A stretch of DNA of 64,000 nucleotides from Tsukamurella paurometabola DSM 20162 (GCF_000092225.1 NC_014158.1:4216001-4280000); one strand, 5' to 3'; positions 15,692 through 24,365 are shown, counted from the stretch's first letter. Notes: a model not told the origin generated them from the letters alone. Numbers and translations: made by a program.

Positions 15692-16128
15692 ATCAACCGG
15701 AAGATCACCGTGCGCTGGACGATGAAGTTGACCACGGTCGCGGTGCCCTGAGCGATCACGAACGCGAGGGCGCGAATCGCGTAGCTGCCCGCGCCGCCAT
15801 CGTCCGACGGCGGGAACAGCGCGAGGATTCCCAGGTAGAGCCCGGTCTGGACGCCGTACATCGTCACATAGAGCGCCCACACCGCCGCCAAGCGCTTGGT
15901 GCTGGGTTCGGCCTTGAAGGTCCAGCGACGATTCAGCAGGTACGCGGTGGTCGTGCCACAGATGAAGCCGATGGTCTTCGCGGTGAAGTCGCTCGCACCG
16001 AAGCCCATGGTCAGGATCAGGGTGATGCCGAAGTCCACGACCGCCGAGAACGCGCCCGTGAGCACGAATCGGATGAGCTGCGTCTTCAGGTCGAGCTGCG
16101 CCCGATCAGCCGCGTCAGAGGTGGTCAC
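15688..16128 (-). CDS. GtrA-family membrane protein
   Basis: A 146-residue protein with four hydrophobic segments in the GtrA pattern: QLIRFVLTGAFSAVVDFGIT, then GFICGTTTAYLLNRRWTF (the NRRWTF turn is the family hallmark), AVWALYVTMYGVQTGLYLGI, and AFVIAQGTATVVNFIVQRTV. GtrA proteins are thought to help move or present polyprenyl-phosphate-linked sugars; the mycobacterial homologue Rv3789 lies just before dprE1 and is implicated in arabinan assembly. Here it is instead coupled to a GT-C glycosyltransferase, suggesting a flippase-like or partner role. It starts at GTG 16128, 20 bases after the preceding membrane-protein gene. Confidence 0.88.
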   Translation of the reverse strand: MTTSDAADRAQLDLKTQLIRFVLTGAFSAVVDFGITLILTMGFGASDFTAKTIGFICGTTTAYLLNRRWTFKAEPSTKRLAAVWALYVTMYGVQTGLYLGILALFPPSDDGGAGSYAIRALAFVIAQGTATVVNFIVQRTVIFRLM

Positions 16129-16148
16129 GAAGGATCAGGGTACTCACT

Positions 16149-16658
16149 TCACTCGAAGACGTCGTCCTGCTCGCCCGCCGCCGCCTCGCGGCGGCGCTCC
16201 CGACGCGATGCCAGTACGGCCAGTGCGGCCGCGGCCGCGGCTCCCAGAAGGCCGCCGACCACAGCGCCCGCGATGGTCTCCGGATCGGAGTCGACCATCA
16301 GCGCACACCACAGGGCGAGGTACGGGATCAGGATCGCGGCCAGAACGGCCCGGCGCTTCGGTGTGAAGAAGCCACTGGTGATCTCGGCGAGCGGCACATC
16401 GTGCCGGACGCAGTACCGATAGGCCGCGAGCTGCGTGAGCGGAACCAGCCACAGCACCGCGAACGCGGTGATCCTCGCTCCCTCCGCCGCGGCGACGAGG
16501 GAGACCACCAGCGAGATCGGCGCCACCCAGTAGTAGCCGACGGTCATCGCGCGGTAGTACTCGTCACGATTGCGTTCATCGCCCCAGGTGGGGTCCGACG
16601 GGGCCAGGATGAAGTTCTCGACACGGCCTTCGACCGTGTGCGATGTGTCATTCGGCAT
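16149..16658 (-). CDS. Small membrane protein encoded with an XRE regulator
   Basis: A 169-residue protein of unknown function. The N-terminal ~45 residues are hydrophilic; four hydrophobic segments follow (APISLVVSLVAAAEGARITA, FAVLWLVPLTQLAAY, AVLAAILIPYLALWCALMV, IAGAVVGGLLGAAAAAALAV), then a basic and acidic tail. ATG 16658 is preceded by AAGGAGA and overlaps the end of the xre gene, so the two are one operon. Small XRE regulators paired with multi-pass membrane proteins are common in Gram-positive bacteria and often answer envelope or antibiotic stress; whether that holds here is inference. Confidence 0.75.
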   Translation of the reverse strand: MPNDTSHTVEGRVENFILAPSDPTWGDERNRDEYYRAMTVGYYWVAPISLVVSLVAAAEGARITAFAVLWLVPLTQLAAYRYCVRHDVPLAEITSGFFTPKRRAVLAAILIPYLALWCALMVDSDPETIAGAVVGGLLGAAAAAALAVLASRRERRREAAAGEQDDVFE

Positions 16659-16866
16659 GACTCGTCTCCTTCTCGAGCGGGAACAACTCTTCAACAGTGG
16701 CCTCGAGGGCACGCGCGATCCGCAGGGCGAGGTACACGCTGGGCGCGTAGTCCCCCTTCTCCACGGCCACCACGGTCTGCCGGCTCACGCCGATGGTGGC
16801 GGCCAGCTCGGCCTGGGTGACGCGCCTGGCGCGCCGCCGGGTCCGGACCGGGTTCTCGTCTTCCAC
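16648..16866 (-). CDS. Small XRE-family helix-turn-helix regulator
   Basis: A 72-residue protein that is almost only an HTH domain: TRRRARRVTQAELAATIGVS followed by RQTVVAVEKGDYAPSVYLAL and IARALEATVEELFPLE, a classic Cro/CI-type fold close to YozG-like regulators. It overlaps the membrane-protein gene by 11 bases. Two near-identical palindromes start nine bases upstream of its ATG and are the obvious candidate operators for autoregulation. No effector-binding domain is present, so the co-encoded membrane protein could supply sensing; that is inference. Confidence 0.88.
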   Translation of the reverse strand: MEDENPVRTRRRARRVTQAELAATIGVSRQTVVAVEKGDYAPSVYLALRIARALEATVEELFPLEKETSHAE

Positions 16867-16874
16867 ACCTCGAA

Positions 16875-16913
16875 GTCAAGCATGCTTGACATTCAGCGTC
16901 AAGCATTCTTGAC
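16875..16913. promoter_or_regulatory. Tandem palindromic operators upstream of the XRE gene
   Basis: GTCAAGCATGCTTGAC (16875-16890) is a perfect 16-bp palindrome; GTCAAGCATTCTTGAC (16898-16913) is the same site with one mismatch. Their centres are 23 bp apart, about two helical turns. The arms contain TTGAC, so they overlap a possible -35 element for the minus-strand xre operon. Confidence 0.75.
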
Positions 16914-17017
16914 ATCTCGTCGCGCGACTCACTCGGTCGGACCAATTGCGACACATTCCTGCCCGATTTCGGGCAGAAAATTGACAGGGGGCCCCGTAGG
17001 GCCGGAAGATCGACATC

Positions 17018-17278
17018 GTGCCGGACAGCGACCTCGTCGATCACATCGCGCGCACCACGGGGCTGACCGCCGCCGAGGCCGTGCGCGTCATCGACGATGT
17101 CACCGCGTACTACCGGGAGCCAGTCGAGGAGTTCGTCCGCCGCCGTCACCGCGCCCTCCAGGACCGCGGCGCGAAGAACGCGGAGATCTTCGAGACCCTC
17201 TCCGACGAGCTGAGCAGCCGACTCGTCGCCGCCCCCGAACTCACCGAGCGGCAACTGCGCCGCCTCGTCTACAGCTAG
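17018..17278 (+). CDS. Small conserved hypothetical protein upstream of glmS
   Basis: An 86-residue helical protein starting at GTG 17018 and ending 15 bases before glmS, so probably co-transcribed with it. It opens with DLVDHIARTTGLTAAEAVRVIDDVTAYY and contains RRRHRALQDRGAKNAEIFET and LVAAPELTERQLRRLVYS. Codon use is typical of the neighbouring genes. The repeated LTxxEAxR / LTERQLRRLV pattern suggests short helix pairs, perhaps protein- or RNA-binding. I do not recognise a family. Confidence 0.65.
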   Translation: MPDSDLVDHIARTTGLTAAEAVRVIDDVTAYYREPVEEFVRRRHRALQDRGAKNAEIFETLSDELSSRLVAAPELTERQLRRLVYS

Positions 17279-17293
17279 GAGCACCACCCCAGC

Positions 17294-19114
17294 ATGTGCG
17301 GAATCGTCGGATACATCGGTGGCCAGACGGCCGTGGACATCCTCATCGACGGGCTCACCCAGCTCGAATACCGCGGCTACGACTCGGCCGGCATCGCCGT
17401 GCTGGGGCCGTCGGGTGCCCGGCGGGTCCGCAGTATGGGACGCGTCCGCGATCTGGAAGCGGCGCTACCCAAGCGCCTCGCCGGGAAGACCGGCATCGGC
17501 CACACCCGGTGGGCCACGCACGGCGCACCGTCCGAGGCGAACGCTCACCCGCATGCCGATGCGACCGAGCGGATCTTCGTGGTGCACAACGGCATCATCG
17601 ACAACGCGCGAGACCTGCGCATCGAACTCGAAGCCGAGGGCGTCGAACTCAGCTCCGACACCGACACCGAGGCCGTAGCGCATCTCATCGCCCGCAGCGG
17701 CGCCGAGACCCTGGAGGATGCGGTCCGCCAGACCCTGCACCGGCTCAGCGGTACGTACGCCCTGGCCGTGCTCGATACCGAGCACCCGGATCGCATCGTG
17801 GTGGCCCGCAACGGTTCCCCGTTGATCATCGGCGTGGGCGATAAGGAGATGTTCGTCGCATCCGATATCTCCGCCGTGGTCCGGCACACCAGCCAGGTGG
17901 TACACCTCGACGACGGCGAGTGCGCCACCGTGACCGCCTCCGGATTCCGGATGTTCAGCGCCGACGACGCGCGCGCGGTCGCGAAGTCCGCTACCACCGT
18001 GGACATCTCGCCCGACGAGCTGGAGCTCGGCAACCACAGCCACTTCATGCTCAAGGAGATCGCGGAGCAGCCGCAGTCGTTGGAGCGGATGCTCTCCGGC
18101 CGCCTCGACGAGCGCTTCGCCACCGCCCGCCTCGACGGCCTGAACCTGGATGCGCAGGCCATGCGCCGGTTCAAGCGGGTCAAGATCCTGGGCTGCGGTA
18201 GTGCCTACTACATGGGTCAGTTGGGCGCCTCGCTCATCGAGGAACTGGCCCGTATCCCCGCGGATGCAGAGCCCGCCAGCGAGTTCCGCTACCGCAACCC
18301 GATCATCGAGCCCGACACGCTGTACGTGGCGGTGAGCCAGTCCGGCGAGACCGCCGATACCGCATTCGCCGTGCAGGAGGTCAAGCGCAAGGGCGGCACG
18401 ATCGTCGGCCTGGTGAACGTGGTGGGCTCGACCATCGCACGCGAGGTATCGGGCGGCATCTATCTGCACGCCGGCCCCGAGGTCTCGGTCGCCTCCACCA
18501 AGGCGAACACGCACATGGCGGTCGGCTTCGCGCTGCTGGCGCTGGCCCTGGGCCGGGTGCGCGATCTGTCGATCACCGATGGCACCCGGATCGTGAAGGC
18601 GCTCAAGCAGTTGCCGGCGCAGATCGAGGAGATCATCGCCGTACCCGATGAGATCGAGAAGGCCGCCAAGCTGCTCGCGGAGGCGCCCAGCCTGTTCTTC
18701 ATCGGCCGCGTACGGGGCTACCCCACCGCTCGCGAGGGCGCGCAGAAGTTCAAGGAGATCAGCTACCGGCACGCCGAGGCCTACCAGGCCTCCGAGCTCA
18801 AACACGGCCCGCTGGCGCTGATCAGCCCGGAGCTTCCCACCGTCGCGATCGTCCCCGACGACGAGCTGCTCGATCGCAATGTGGGTGCGCTGCACGAGAT
18901 CGCAGCACGCGGCGGCGACATCGTGGCGATCACCAACCCGGGCGTCGACCTTCCCGAGTCGAAGGTGACGCTCACGGTCCCCAAGAGCGAGCCCGAGCTG
19001 GATCCGATCCTGCTCATGATCCCCACGCAGCTCCTGGCGTACTACGCCGCTCTGAGCCTGGGCCTGAACATCGACCGGCCGCGCAACCTGGCGAAATCGG
19101 TCACCGTCGAGTAG
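17294..19114 (+). CDS. glmS: Glutamine-fructose-6-phosphate aminotransferase (isomerizing)
   Basis: Makes glucosamine-6-phosphate from fructose-6-phosphate and glutamine, first step toward UDP-GlcNAc for peptidoglycan and the arabinogalactan linker. The 606 residues begin MCGIVGYIG, the N-terminal nucleophile cysteine of class-II glutamine amidotransferases, with GIGHTRWATHG and NGIIDN further on. Two SIS domains follow: GCGSAYYMGQLGASLIEE near residue 300 with SQSGETADT, then IGRVRGYPTAREGAQKFKEI and SELKHGPLALI. The C-terminus ends RPRNLAKSVTVE, nearly invariant in GlmS. A TAGGAG lies upstream of the ATG. The stop abuts the convergent doeC stop. Confidence 0.97.
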   Translation: MCGIVGYIGGQTAVDILIDGLTQLEYRGYDSAGIAVLGPSGARRVRSMGRVRDLEAALPKRLAGKTGIGHTRWATHGAPSEANAHPHADATERIFVVHNGIIDNARDLRIELEAEGVELSSDTDTEAVAHLIARSGAETLEDAVRQTLHRLSGTYALAVLDTEHPDRIVVARNGSPLIIGVGDKEMFVASDISAVVRHTSQVVHLDDGECATVTASGFRMFSADDARAVAKSATTVDISPDELELGNHSHFMLKEIAEQPQSLERMLSGRLDERFATARLDGLNLDAQAMRRFKRVKILGCGSAYYMGQLGASLIEELARIPADAEPASEFRYRNPIIEPDTLYVAVSQSGETADTAFAVQEVKRKGGTIVGLVNVVGSTIAREVSGGIYLHAGPEVSVASTKANTHMAVGFALLALALGRVRDLSITDGTRIVKALKQLPAQIEEIIAVPDEIEKAAKLLAEAPSLFFIGRVRGYPTAREGAQKFKEISYRHAEAYQASELKHGPLALISPELPTVAIVPDDELLDRNVGALHEIAARGGDIVAITNPGVDLPESKVTLTVPKSEPELDPILLMIPTQLLAYYAALSLGLNIDRPRNLAKSVTVE

Positions 19115-20500
19115 TCAGTCCCGCTTCGGCCCCACCCACACCTGCTGGGCGTTGACGAACTCGTGGATGCCGGCCCGGCCCAGCTCGCGGCCGTAGCCGG
19201 ACCGTTTCACGCCGCCGCTGGGCAGCCGCGGATCGGTCTTGACGATGCCGTTCACACTGACCTGACCGGCCTCCAGTTCGGCGGCGATGGCCTCGCCCCG
19301 CTCGGTGGTGGTCCACACGCTCGCGGCGAGACCGTACGGCGTGGCGTTGGCGAGGTCGAGCGCGTGATCGGCATCGACGGCCGTCATCACCGCGGCGACC
19401 GGACCGAAGGTCTCCTCGGCGCACGCCGCCATACCGGGGCGCACGCCGATGAGCAGGGTCGGCGGGTAGAAATAGCCCGGCCCCTCGGGCAATTCGCCGC
19501 CGAGCACGCAGGTGGCGCCGGCGGCGATGGTCTCGCGGACCTGCCGGTGCAGGTTGTCCCGCAGGTCCTCCCGAGCGATAGGCCCCACCTGCGTGGTCTC
19601 CTCGCGCGGCTCTCCGACGCGCAGTGCGGCCAGCCGGACGCGCACCTTCTCGACCAGTTCGTCGTGGACGGGCCGTTCCACGATGATCCGCTTGGCGGCG
19701 ATGCAGGACTGCCCGGCGTTGATGATGCGCGACAGCGCGATCACCTCGGCTGCGGCGTTCAGGTCGGCGTCTGCGAGCACGATGCACGGGTCCGAGCCGC
19801 CGAGCTCGAGAACCGCGGGTTTGATCTCACTCGCGGCGATCGCGGCCGCCGCGGCGCCGCCCCGGTCCGAACCGGTGAACGAAACGGCACGGATCCGGCG
19901 GTCCCGGATCACCGCCTCCACATCGGGGGTCGCGATGGGTAGGGAGGCGAAGACGCCGTCGGGCGCGCCGACGGCGCGGAACGCTCCCGCGATCGCCGCC
20001 GCACAACCGGGAACGTGCGGATCGTGCTTCATCACGCAGGTATTGCCCGCCATGAGCGCGGGCGCACAGAACCGGAAAGCCAGCCAGAAGGGCGCATTCC
20101 ACGGCAGCACCCCGAGCACCGGGCCGATCGGCAGGTACTGCACGTAACTGCGCGTCGCGTCCGAGGCCACGGTCTCGGTGGCCAGGTACTCGGCGGCGTG
20201 GTCGGCGTAGTGCTCGGCGGCCCAGGCGGCCTTCTCCACCTCACCCCGCGCCTCGGTGATCGGCTTGCCCATCTCCTCGGTCATCATCATCGCGTAATCC
20301 GCGCTGCCGCGGCGCAGCTCGGCGGCCACCGCGCGGAGCAGCTTCGCGCGCTCCGTGAAGCCAATCCGGCGCCAGCCGTCGTACGCGGATTCGGCACGGG
20401 CCAAAGTAGTTTCGATCTGCTCCGGGCCGGCGGCCGGAACCTGTCGAAGTACCCGACCGGTAGCAGGATCGATCACGGTGAGCACGGCGGGTTCGGTCAT
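19115..20500 (-). CDS. doeC: NAD(P)-dependent aldehyde dehydrogenase of ectoine degradation (DoeC)
   Basis: Probable oxidation of aspartate semialdehyde to aspartate, last step of ectoine catabolism. It is a 461-residue ALDH: ELGGSDPCIVL contains the general-base glutamate, NAGQSCIAAKR the catalytic cysteine, and ETFGPVAAVMTA follows near the C-terminus. ATG 20500 overlaps the TGA of doeA. By sequence alone it resembles succinate-semialdehyde dehydrogenases; the DoeC assignment comes from its place as last gene of a doeB2-doeD-doeA-doeC unit. Confidence 0.85.
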   Translation of the reverse strand: MTEPAVLTVIDPATGRVLRQVPAAGPEQIETTLARAESAYDGWRRIGFTERAKLLRAVAAELRRGSADYAMMMTEEMGKPITEARGEVEKAAWAAEHYADHAAEYLATETVASDATRSYVQYLPIGPVLGVLPWNAPFWLAFRFCAPALMAGNTCVMKHDPHVPGCAAAIAGAFRAVGAPDGVFASLPIATPDVEAVIRDRRIRAVSFTGSDRGGAAAAAIAASEIKPAVLELGGSDPCIVLADADLNAAAEVIALSRIINAGQSCIAAKRIIVERPVHDELVEKVRVRLAALRVGEPREETTQVGPIAREDLRDNLHRQVRETIAAGATCVLGGELPEGPGYFYPPTLLIGVRPGMAACAEETFGPVAAVMTAVDADHALDLANATPYGLAASVWTTTERGEAIAAELEAGQVSVNGIVKTDPRLPSGGVKRSGYGRELGRAGIHEFVNAQQVWVGPKRD

Positions 20501-21753
20501 TCGGTTACCTCCGTCGTCTCGCCCTGTTCCAGCTGCACCGCGCCGCCCGCCACCACGGCACCGGCGGGAGCCATCGCGGTATCGCGCGGGCTCTCGTGCA
20601 CCGTGAAGTCCTGTTCCAGGGTGAAGAAGGACTCGCAGCCGGTTTCGGTGATCCGGATGGTGTCGGAGATGCCGACGGTCTTGTCGCCGTCCACACCCCA
20701 CATCCACGGGATCACGTGGAAGGTCATACCCGGTTCCAGGGCGGTGAAGTCCCCCGGGTTCAGGCTGAGGATGTAACCCTCGTCCCACGACGGCGGAAAG
20801 GCGATACCGATCGAGTACCCGGAGCGAGTCACCAGCCGCGCACCCACCGAATTGTCGGAGATGATCCGGCGCACCACCGAATCGGCATCGGATACCGTGA
20901 GACCCGGTCCCATCACGGACTTCAGTTCGGCCAGTGCTTGTTTCATCGTCTCCTGGGCGATGGACAGCGACTCGGTGAGCTCGCCGTTCACGGCGGTCCG
21001 CATGAGCGCTGTGTGATATCGCCGATAGCAACCGCCCACCTCCAGGAAGACGTGTTCACCCGGTTCGATGACGCGGCCCTCCCAGGTGGCATGGCCGATC
21101 ATGGACCGCGGACCGGATGCCACGTAGGGCATCACCGCGGGGAATTCGCCACCAGCGCTGAACATCGCGGCGCTGATCGCGGCGGCGACGTCGTTCTCGG
21201 TGTTGCCGGGGACCGCGGCCTCGAGCCCGGCCGCCATCCCCGCCTCGGCCGCTCGGGCCGCCTTGCGCATCACGTCGATCTCGACATCCGATTTGGTGGC
21301 GCGTCCGGCCTCGACGATGCCGAAACAATCCAGGAGCACTCCCTGCTGGAACGAGGTGTGCACCCGGTCCTGCTGGTAGGCGGGGAAGAAGTAGCTGTTG
21401 CGTTCGTAGCCCACCCGCTTCGTACCGAGGCCGCTCTGCTTGAGGGTGAGCACCAGCTCCTGGATGGCGTCCCCGGTATCGGGATAGGGCCGAGTCCGCT
21501 CCACCCAGGTGCGGGCGATGACGTTGGACTCCTCCATGGCGCGGGTGATCATCACCGGCTCGTCATCGAGCGGCACCACGAGCGCCTGGAAGAAGGAGTA
21601 CCCCGTGGTCTGGTAATCGGTGAGGTACATCAGATTCTCGGGGTCGGTGATGACCACCGCATCGAGCTGTCGCTTCTGCATCCGTTCCCGGAGCTCGACG
21701 AGGCGACGCTCGTACTCCGCGGGCGGGAAGGTCATATCGTCGCGGGCCCTCAT
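20497..21753 (-). CDS. doeA: Ectoine hydrolase DoeA (M24 peptidase fold)
   Basis: Opens the ectoine ring to give N-acetyl-diaminobutyrate. The 418 residues have the creatinase/prolidase layout: an N-terminal domain (YERRLVELRERMQKRQLDAV, PENLMYLTDYQTTGYSFFQA) and a C-terminal pita-bread domain (GHATWEGRVIEPGEHVFLEV, YRRYHTALMRT, MTFHVIPWMWGVDGDKTVG, ISDTIRITETG). The N-terminal block and PWMWG are close to known DoeA/EutD proteins and unlike general Xaa-Pro dipeptidases. ATG 21753 overlaps the doeD stop; an ATG six codons later is an alternative. Together with doeD and doeB2 the identification is strong. Confidence 0.9.
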   Translation of the reverse strand: MRARDDMTFPPAEYERRLVELRERMQKRQLDAVVITDPENLMYLTDYQTTGYSFFQALVVPLDDEPVMITRAMEESNVIARTWVERTRPYPDTGDAIQELVLTLKQSGLGTKRVGYERNSYFFPAYQQDRVHTSFQQGVLLDCFGIVEAGRATKSDVEIDVMRKAARAAEAGMAAGLEAAVPGNTENDVAAAISAAMFSAGGEFPAVMPYVASGPRSMIGHATWEGRVIEPGEHVFLEVGGCYRRYHTALMRTAVNGELTESLSIAQETMKQALAELKSVMGPGLTVSDADSVVRRIISDNSVGARLVTRSGYSIGIAFPPSWDEGYILSLNPGDFTALEPGMTFHVIPWMWGVDGDKTVGISDTIRITETGCESFFTLEQDFTVHESPRDTAMAPAGAVVAGGAVQLEQGETTEVTE

Positions 21754-23003
21754 CGCGCGACCTCCGTGATCGCGCTCTCCAGGATGTCAAGCCCTTCCGC
21801 GAGATCGCCCTCCGGGATGGTGAGCGGCGGAATGAGTTTCAGCACGCGTCCGCCGCTACCGCAGGGACCGATGAGCAGACCGGCGTCGAAACAGGCCCGC
21901 TGCACGTCCTTGGCCAGGGCGCCGTCGCCCACGTCCAGGGCCTGCATCATGCCGCGGCCGCGCACCTCCCAGTCCCGATCGGTGTGGGCGGCGGCGATCG
22001 CAGCGAGCCGACCACGCATCGCCTCGCCGTTCTCGGCGACGGCGTTCATCAGGGTGTCGTCGGTGAAATAGTCCAGCGCCACGGCCCCGGCCACCAGCGA
22101 AAGCCCCTGGCCCCGGAAGGTGCCGGTGTGGGCTCCGGGTGACCAGTGCGCGTCGACCTCGGGCTTGTTCAGGTTCATGGCGATCGGAGTGCCGTAGCCG
22201 CCGAGTCCCTTGGCGAGCGTGATGATGTCCGGGTCGAGTCCGAAACCGTCGAAGCTGAAATAGCTTCCGGTGCGTCCGCATCCCGCCTGGATATCGTCGA
22301 CGATGAACAATGCGCCGGTCTGCCTCGCCAGATCCTGCACCGCGCGAAGCCATTCCGCGCTGGCGACGTTCACACCGCCCTCCGCCTGCACGGCCTCCAC
22401 CAGGAAGGCCGCGGGCGCCGTGACGCCGCTCGACGGGTCGGCGAGGGCGGCGGCGTAATCGGCCAGGGCGTTCTTGCCGCCGGGAGCCGTCTCGTAGGGC
22501 AGCCGCACCACATCGCGCAGCGGCACGCCCGCCCACTGCCGGAAGGCTTCGTTGGCGGTGGCGGCGAGCGCGCCGAGGGTCATGCCGTGGAAGCCGTGAC
22601 TGAAGGCGACCACCTCGCGGCGGCCGGTCACCAGCCGCGCCAACTTGAGCGCGGCCTCCACGGCGTTGGTCCCGGTGGGACCGGTGAATTGCATACGGTG
22701 ATCCATCCCGCGCGGCGCCAGGATCACGTCGTGGAACCGGGCGAGGAAGTCGCGCTTGGCCGTGGTGTAGGTGTCCAGACTGTGCACGACTCCATCGGAT
22801 TCGAGGAATTCGATCAAGGCGCGCTTCATCTTCGGATTGTTGTGTCCGAAGTTGAGCACACCCGCTCCGGCGAAGAAGTCGATGTAGCTGCGTCCGGATT
22901 CGTCTACCTGACGGGCGCCGGAGGCCGAGGTGAAGACGGTGGGGAACGCACGGCAGTACGCGCGTACCTCCGATTCCCGTTGCTCGAATACTGCGGTGTC
23001 CAT
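21750..23003 (-). CDS. doeD: Diaminobutyrate aminotransferase of ectoine degradation (DoeD, EctB-like)
   Basis: Class-III PLP transaminase converting L-2,4-diaminobutyrate to aspartate semialdehyde. The 417 residues begin MDTAVFEQRESEVRAYCRAF, matching the N-terminus of EctB/DoeD enzymes. FSHGFHGMTLGALAAT and FIVDDIQAGCGRTG (cofactor aspartate) precede IITLAKGLGGYGTPIA with the Schiff-base lysine, then HTGTFRGQGLSLVA. I chose ATG 23003 since AGAGGAA precedes it and the protein then starts like its homologues. An upstream ATG at 23030 overlaps the doeB2 stop and would add nine residues. An EctB biosynthetic role is less likely because ectA and ectC are absent and degradation genes surround it. 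Confidence 0.88.
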   Translation of the reverse strand: MDTAVFEQRESEVRAYCRAFPTVFTSASGARQVDESGRSYIDFFAGAGVLNFGHNNPKMKRALIEFLESDGVVHSLDTYTTAKRDFLARFHDVILAPRGMDHRMQFTGPTGTNAVEAALKLARLVTGRREVVAFSHGFHGMTLGALAATANEAFRQWAGVPLRDVVRLPYETAPGGKNALADYAAALADPSSGVTAPAAFLVEAVQAEGGVNVASAEWLRAVQDLARQTGALFIVDDIQAGCGRTGSYFSFDGFGLDPDIITLAKGLGGYGTPIAMNLNKPEVDAHWSPGAHTGTFRGQGLSLVAGAVALDYFTDDTLMNAVAENGEAMRGRLAAIAAAHTDRDWEVRGRGMMQALDVGDGALAKDVQRACFDAGLLIGPCGSGGRVLKLIPPLTIPEGDLAEGLDILESAITEVAR

Positions 23004-23026
23004 GCGAATTCCTCTCGTTCCGTGCG

Positions 23027-24184
23027 TCATCGGTTCCGTTGCGGTGGAGTCGGAGCGCCCGCCAGTCCGACCAGGAGCCGGGTAGCGGGGTCGAGCAGCT
23101 CATCGTCGAAGTCGTAATCGCCGCTGTGCAGCGGCGCTTCGGTGCCGGACCCGAGCAGCGCGAAGGCACCGGGGACCTCGCGCAGGTAGTAGCTGAAGTC
23201 CTCGGAGGCGAGCACGGGCACCGCGGCTCCGGCGCTCCACTCCTCGCCGAGGACGGCGGTGAGCCGGTCGCGATACTCGGCCGCGGCGCCGGGGTGGTTC
23301 ACGGTGGCGCCGTACCGGGCTGTGGTGATCACCTCGGCGCGCACACCGTGGGCCACCGCGGTCCCCTCGGCCACTGCGGTGATCTGGGCGAACACGCGCG
23401 AGCGCGTGGCATCGTCGGCGGCGCGCACGCTACCCGCGAGGGTCGCCTCACCGGGGGTCACGGTGGCCGCGCTCTCGGCGGTCAGTGAGGTGACCGCCAC
23501 GACCACCGCGTCGTGCGGTGCGGTGCGGCGCGCCACGATCTGTTGCAGGGCCACGGTGACCGCGGCAGCGGCGAGCACCGGATCGCTGGTCGCCTCGGGC
23601 TGGGAGGCGTGCCCACCGCGGCCGTGCAGCGTCACCTGGAAGGTGCCGTTCGCGGACATCACCGGGCCGTCCGGGCAGAGCGCTCGCCCGGCGGGCAGGC
23701 CCGGCCAGTTGTGCCAGCCGAACACCACGTCGACATCGTCGAGCGCACCGTCGTCGATCATGCCCCGCGCACCGTGCCCGCCCTCCTCGGCTGGCTGGAA
23801 CAGCAGGATCACGGGCCCGGGCAGTTCGGTCTCGTGCAGATGCAACCATCGGGCGGCGGCGAGCAATACCGCGGTGTGCCCGTCGTGGCCGCACGCGTGC
23901 ATGACGCCGGGCGTCGCGGAAGCGTAGGACAGGCCGGTGGTCTCCGTGATCGGCATGGCATCGAGATCGGCGCGCAGGGCCACGCGCCGGCCGCGCGCGG
24001 CGGGTGCGATCCGGGCTACGGTGCCGGTGTCCGCGCATGCGCGCCAATCGATCCCGATTGCATCGAGTTCTGCGCGCACCGTTGCGGCGGTGGCGTGTTC
24101 GGCCCAGGCCACTTCGGGGCGATGATGGAGTTGGTGTCGAATCGTGCGGGCTCGGGCCATGGTCTCGACCCACTGAGCGTTCAT
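23027..24184 (-). CDS. doeB2: N-acetyl-diaminobutyrate deacetylase (DoeB2, M20 amidohydrolase)
   Basis: M20 metallo-amidohydrolase predicted to remove the acetyl group from N-acetyl-L-2,4-diaminobutyrate made by DoeA. Of its 385 residues, HHRPEVAWAEHATAATVRAE and VALRADLDAMPI open the catalytic domain. MHACGHDGHTAVLLAAAR supplies metal ligands, FQPAEEGGHGARGMIDDG the catalytic glutamates, and SEDFSYYLREVPGAFALLGS closes the site. A strong GAGGAGG lies just before ATG 24184, making it the first gene of the minus-strand doe operon. It could pass for a hippurate/indole-acetyl-amino-acid hydrolase; the operon decides. Confidence 0.87.
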   Translation of the reverse strand: MNAQWVETMARARTIRHQLHHRPEVAWAEHATAATVRAELDAIGIDWRACADTGTVARIAPAARGRRVALRADLDAMPITETTGLSYASATPGVMHACGHDGHTAVLLAAARWLHLHETELPGPVILLFQPAEEGGHGARGMIDDGALDDVDVVFGWHNWPGLPAGRALCPDGPVMSANGTFQVTLHGRGGHASQPEATSDPVLAAAAVTVALQQIVARRTAPHDAVVVAVTSLTAESAATVTPGEATLAGSVRAADDATRSRVFAQITAVAEGTAVAHGVRAEVITTARYGATVNHPGAAAEYRDRLTAVLGEEWSAGAAVPVLASEDFSYYLREVPGAFALLGSGTEAPLHSGDYDFDDELLDPATRLLVGLAGAPTPPQRNR

Positions 24185-24365
24185 CGGACCTCCTCGGATT
24201 CGCGTCCGTCTCGGTCAGCCCCAACGTACCGCCGATTGCGGAGTGGGGCCCGTCGAACGCGCGGAAAGCCGTTCCGCCCTAGCGGCGCCGATCAGACGAA
24301 CGGCGGGTGGGATATCCGCCGTTCGGCCGATGTGCGATTGCGAGAACGCTCCATAGATTCGATCC

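Noticed and set aside
17465-18895. Long minus-strand frame opposite glmS
   Set aside because: Composition is the His/Gly/Asp/Arg-rich pattern of antisense frames in GC-rich genes, with no domain; glmS itself is certain.
20497-21753. Generic Xaa-Pro dipeptidase
   Set aside because: N-terminal block and the PWMWG motif fit ectoine hydrolases, and the operon is a doe cluster.
21750-23003. EctB (ectoine biosynthesis) instead of DoeD
   Set aside because: No ectA or ectC nearby, and the coupled genes are ectoine hydrolase, deacetylase and aldehyde dehydrogenase.
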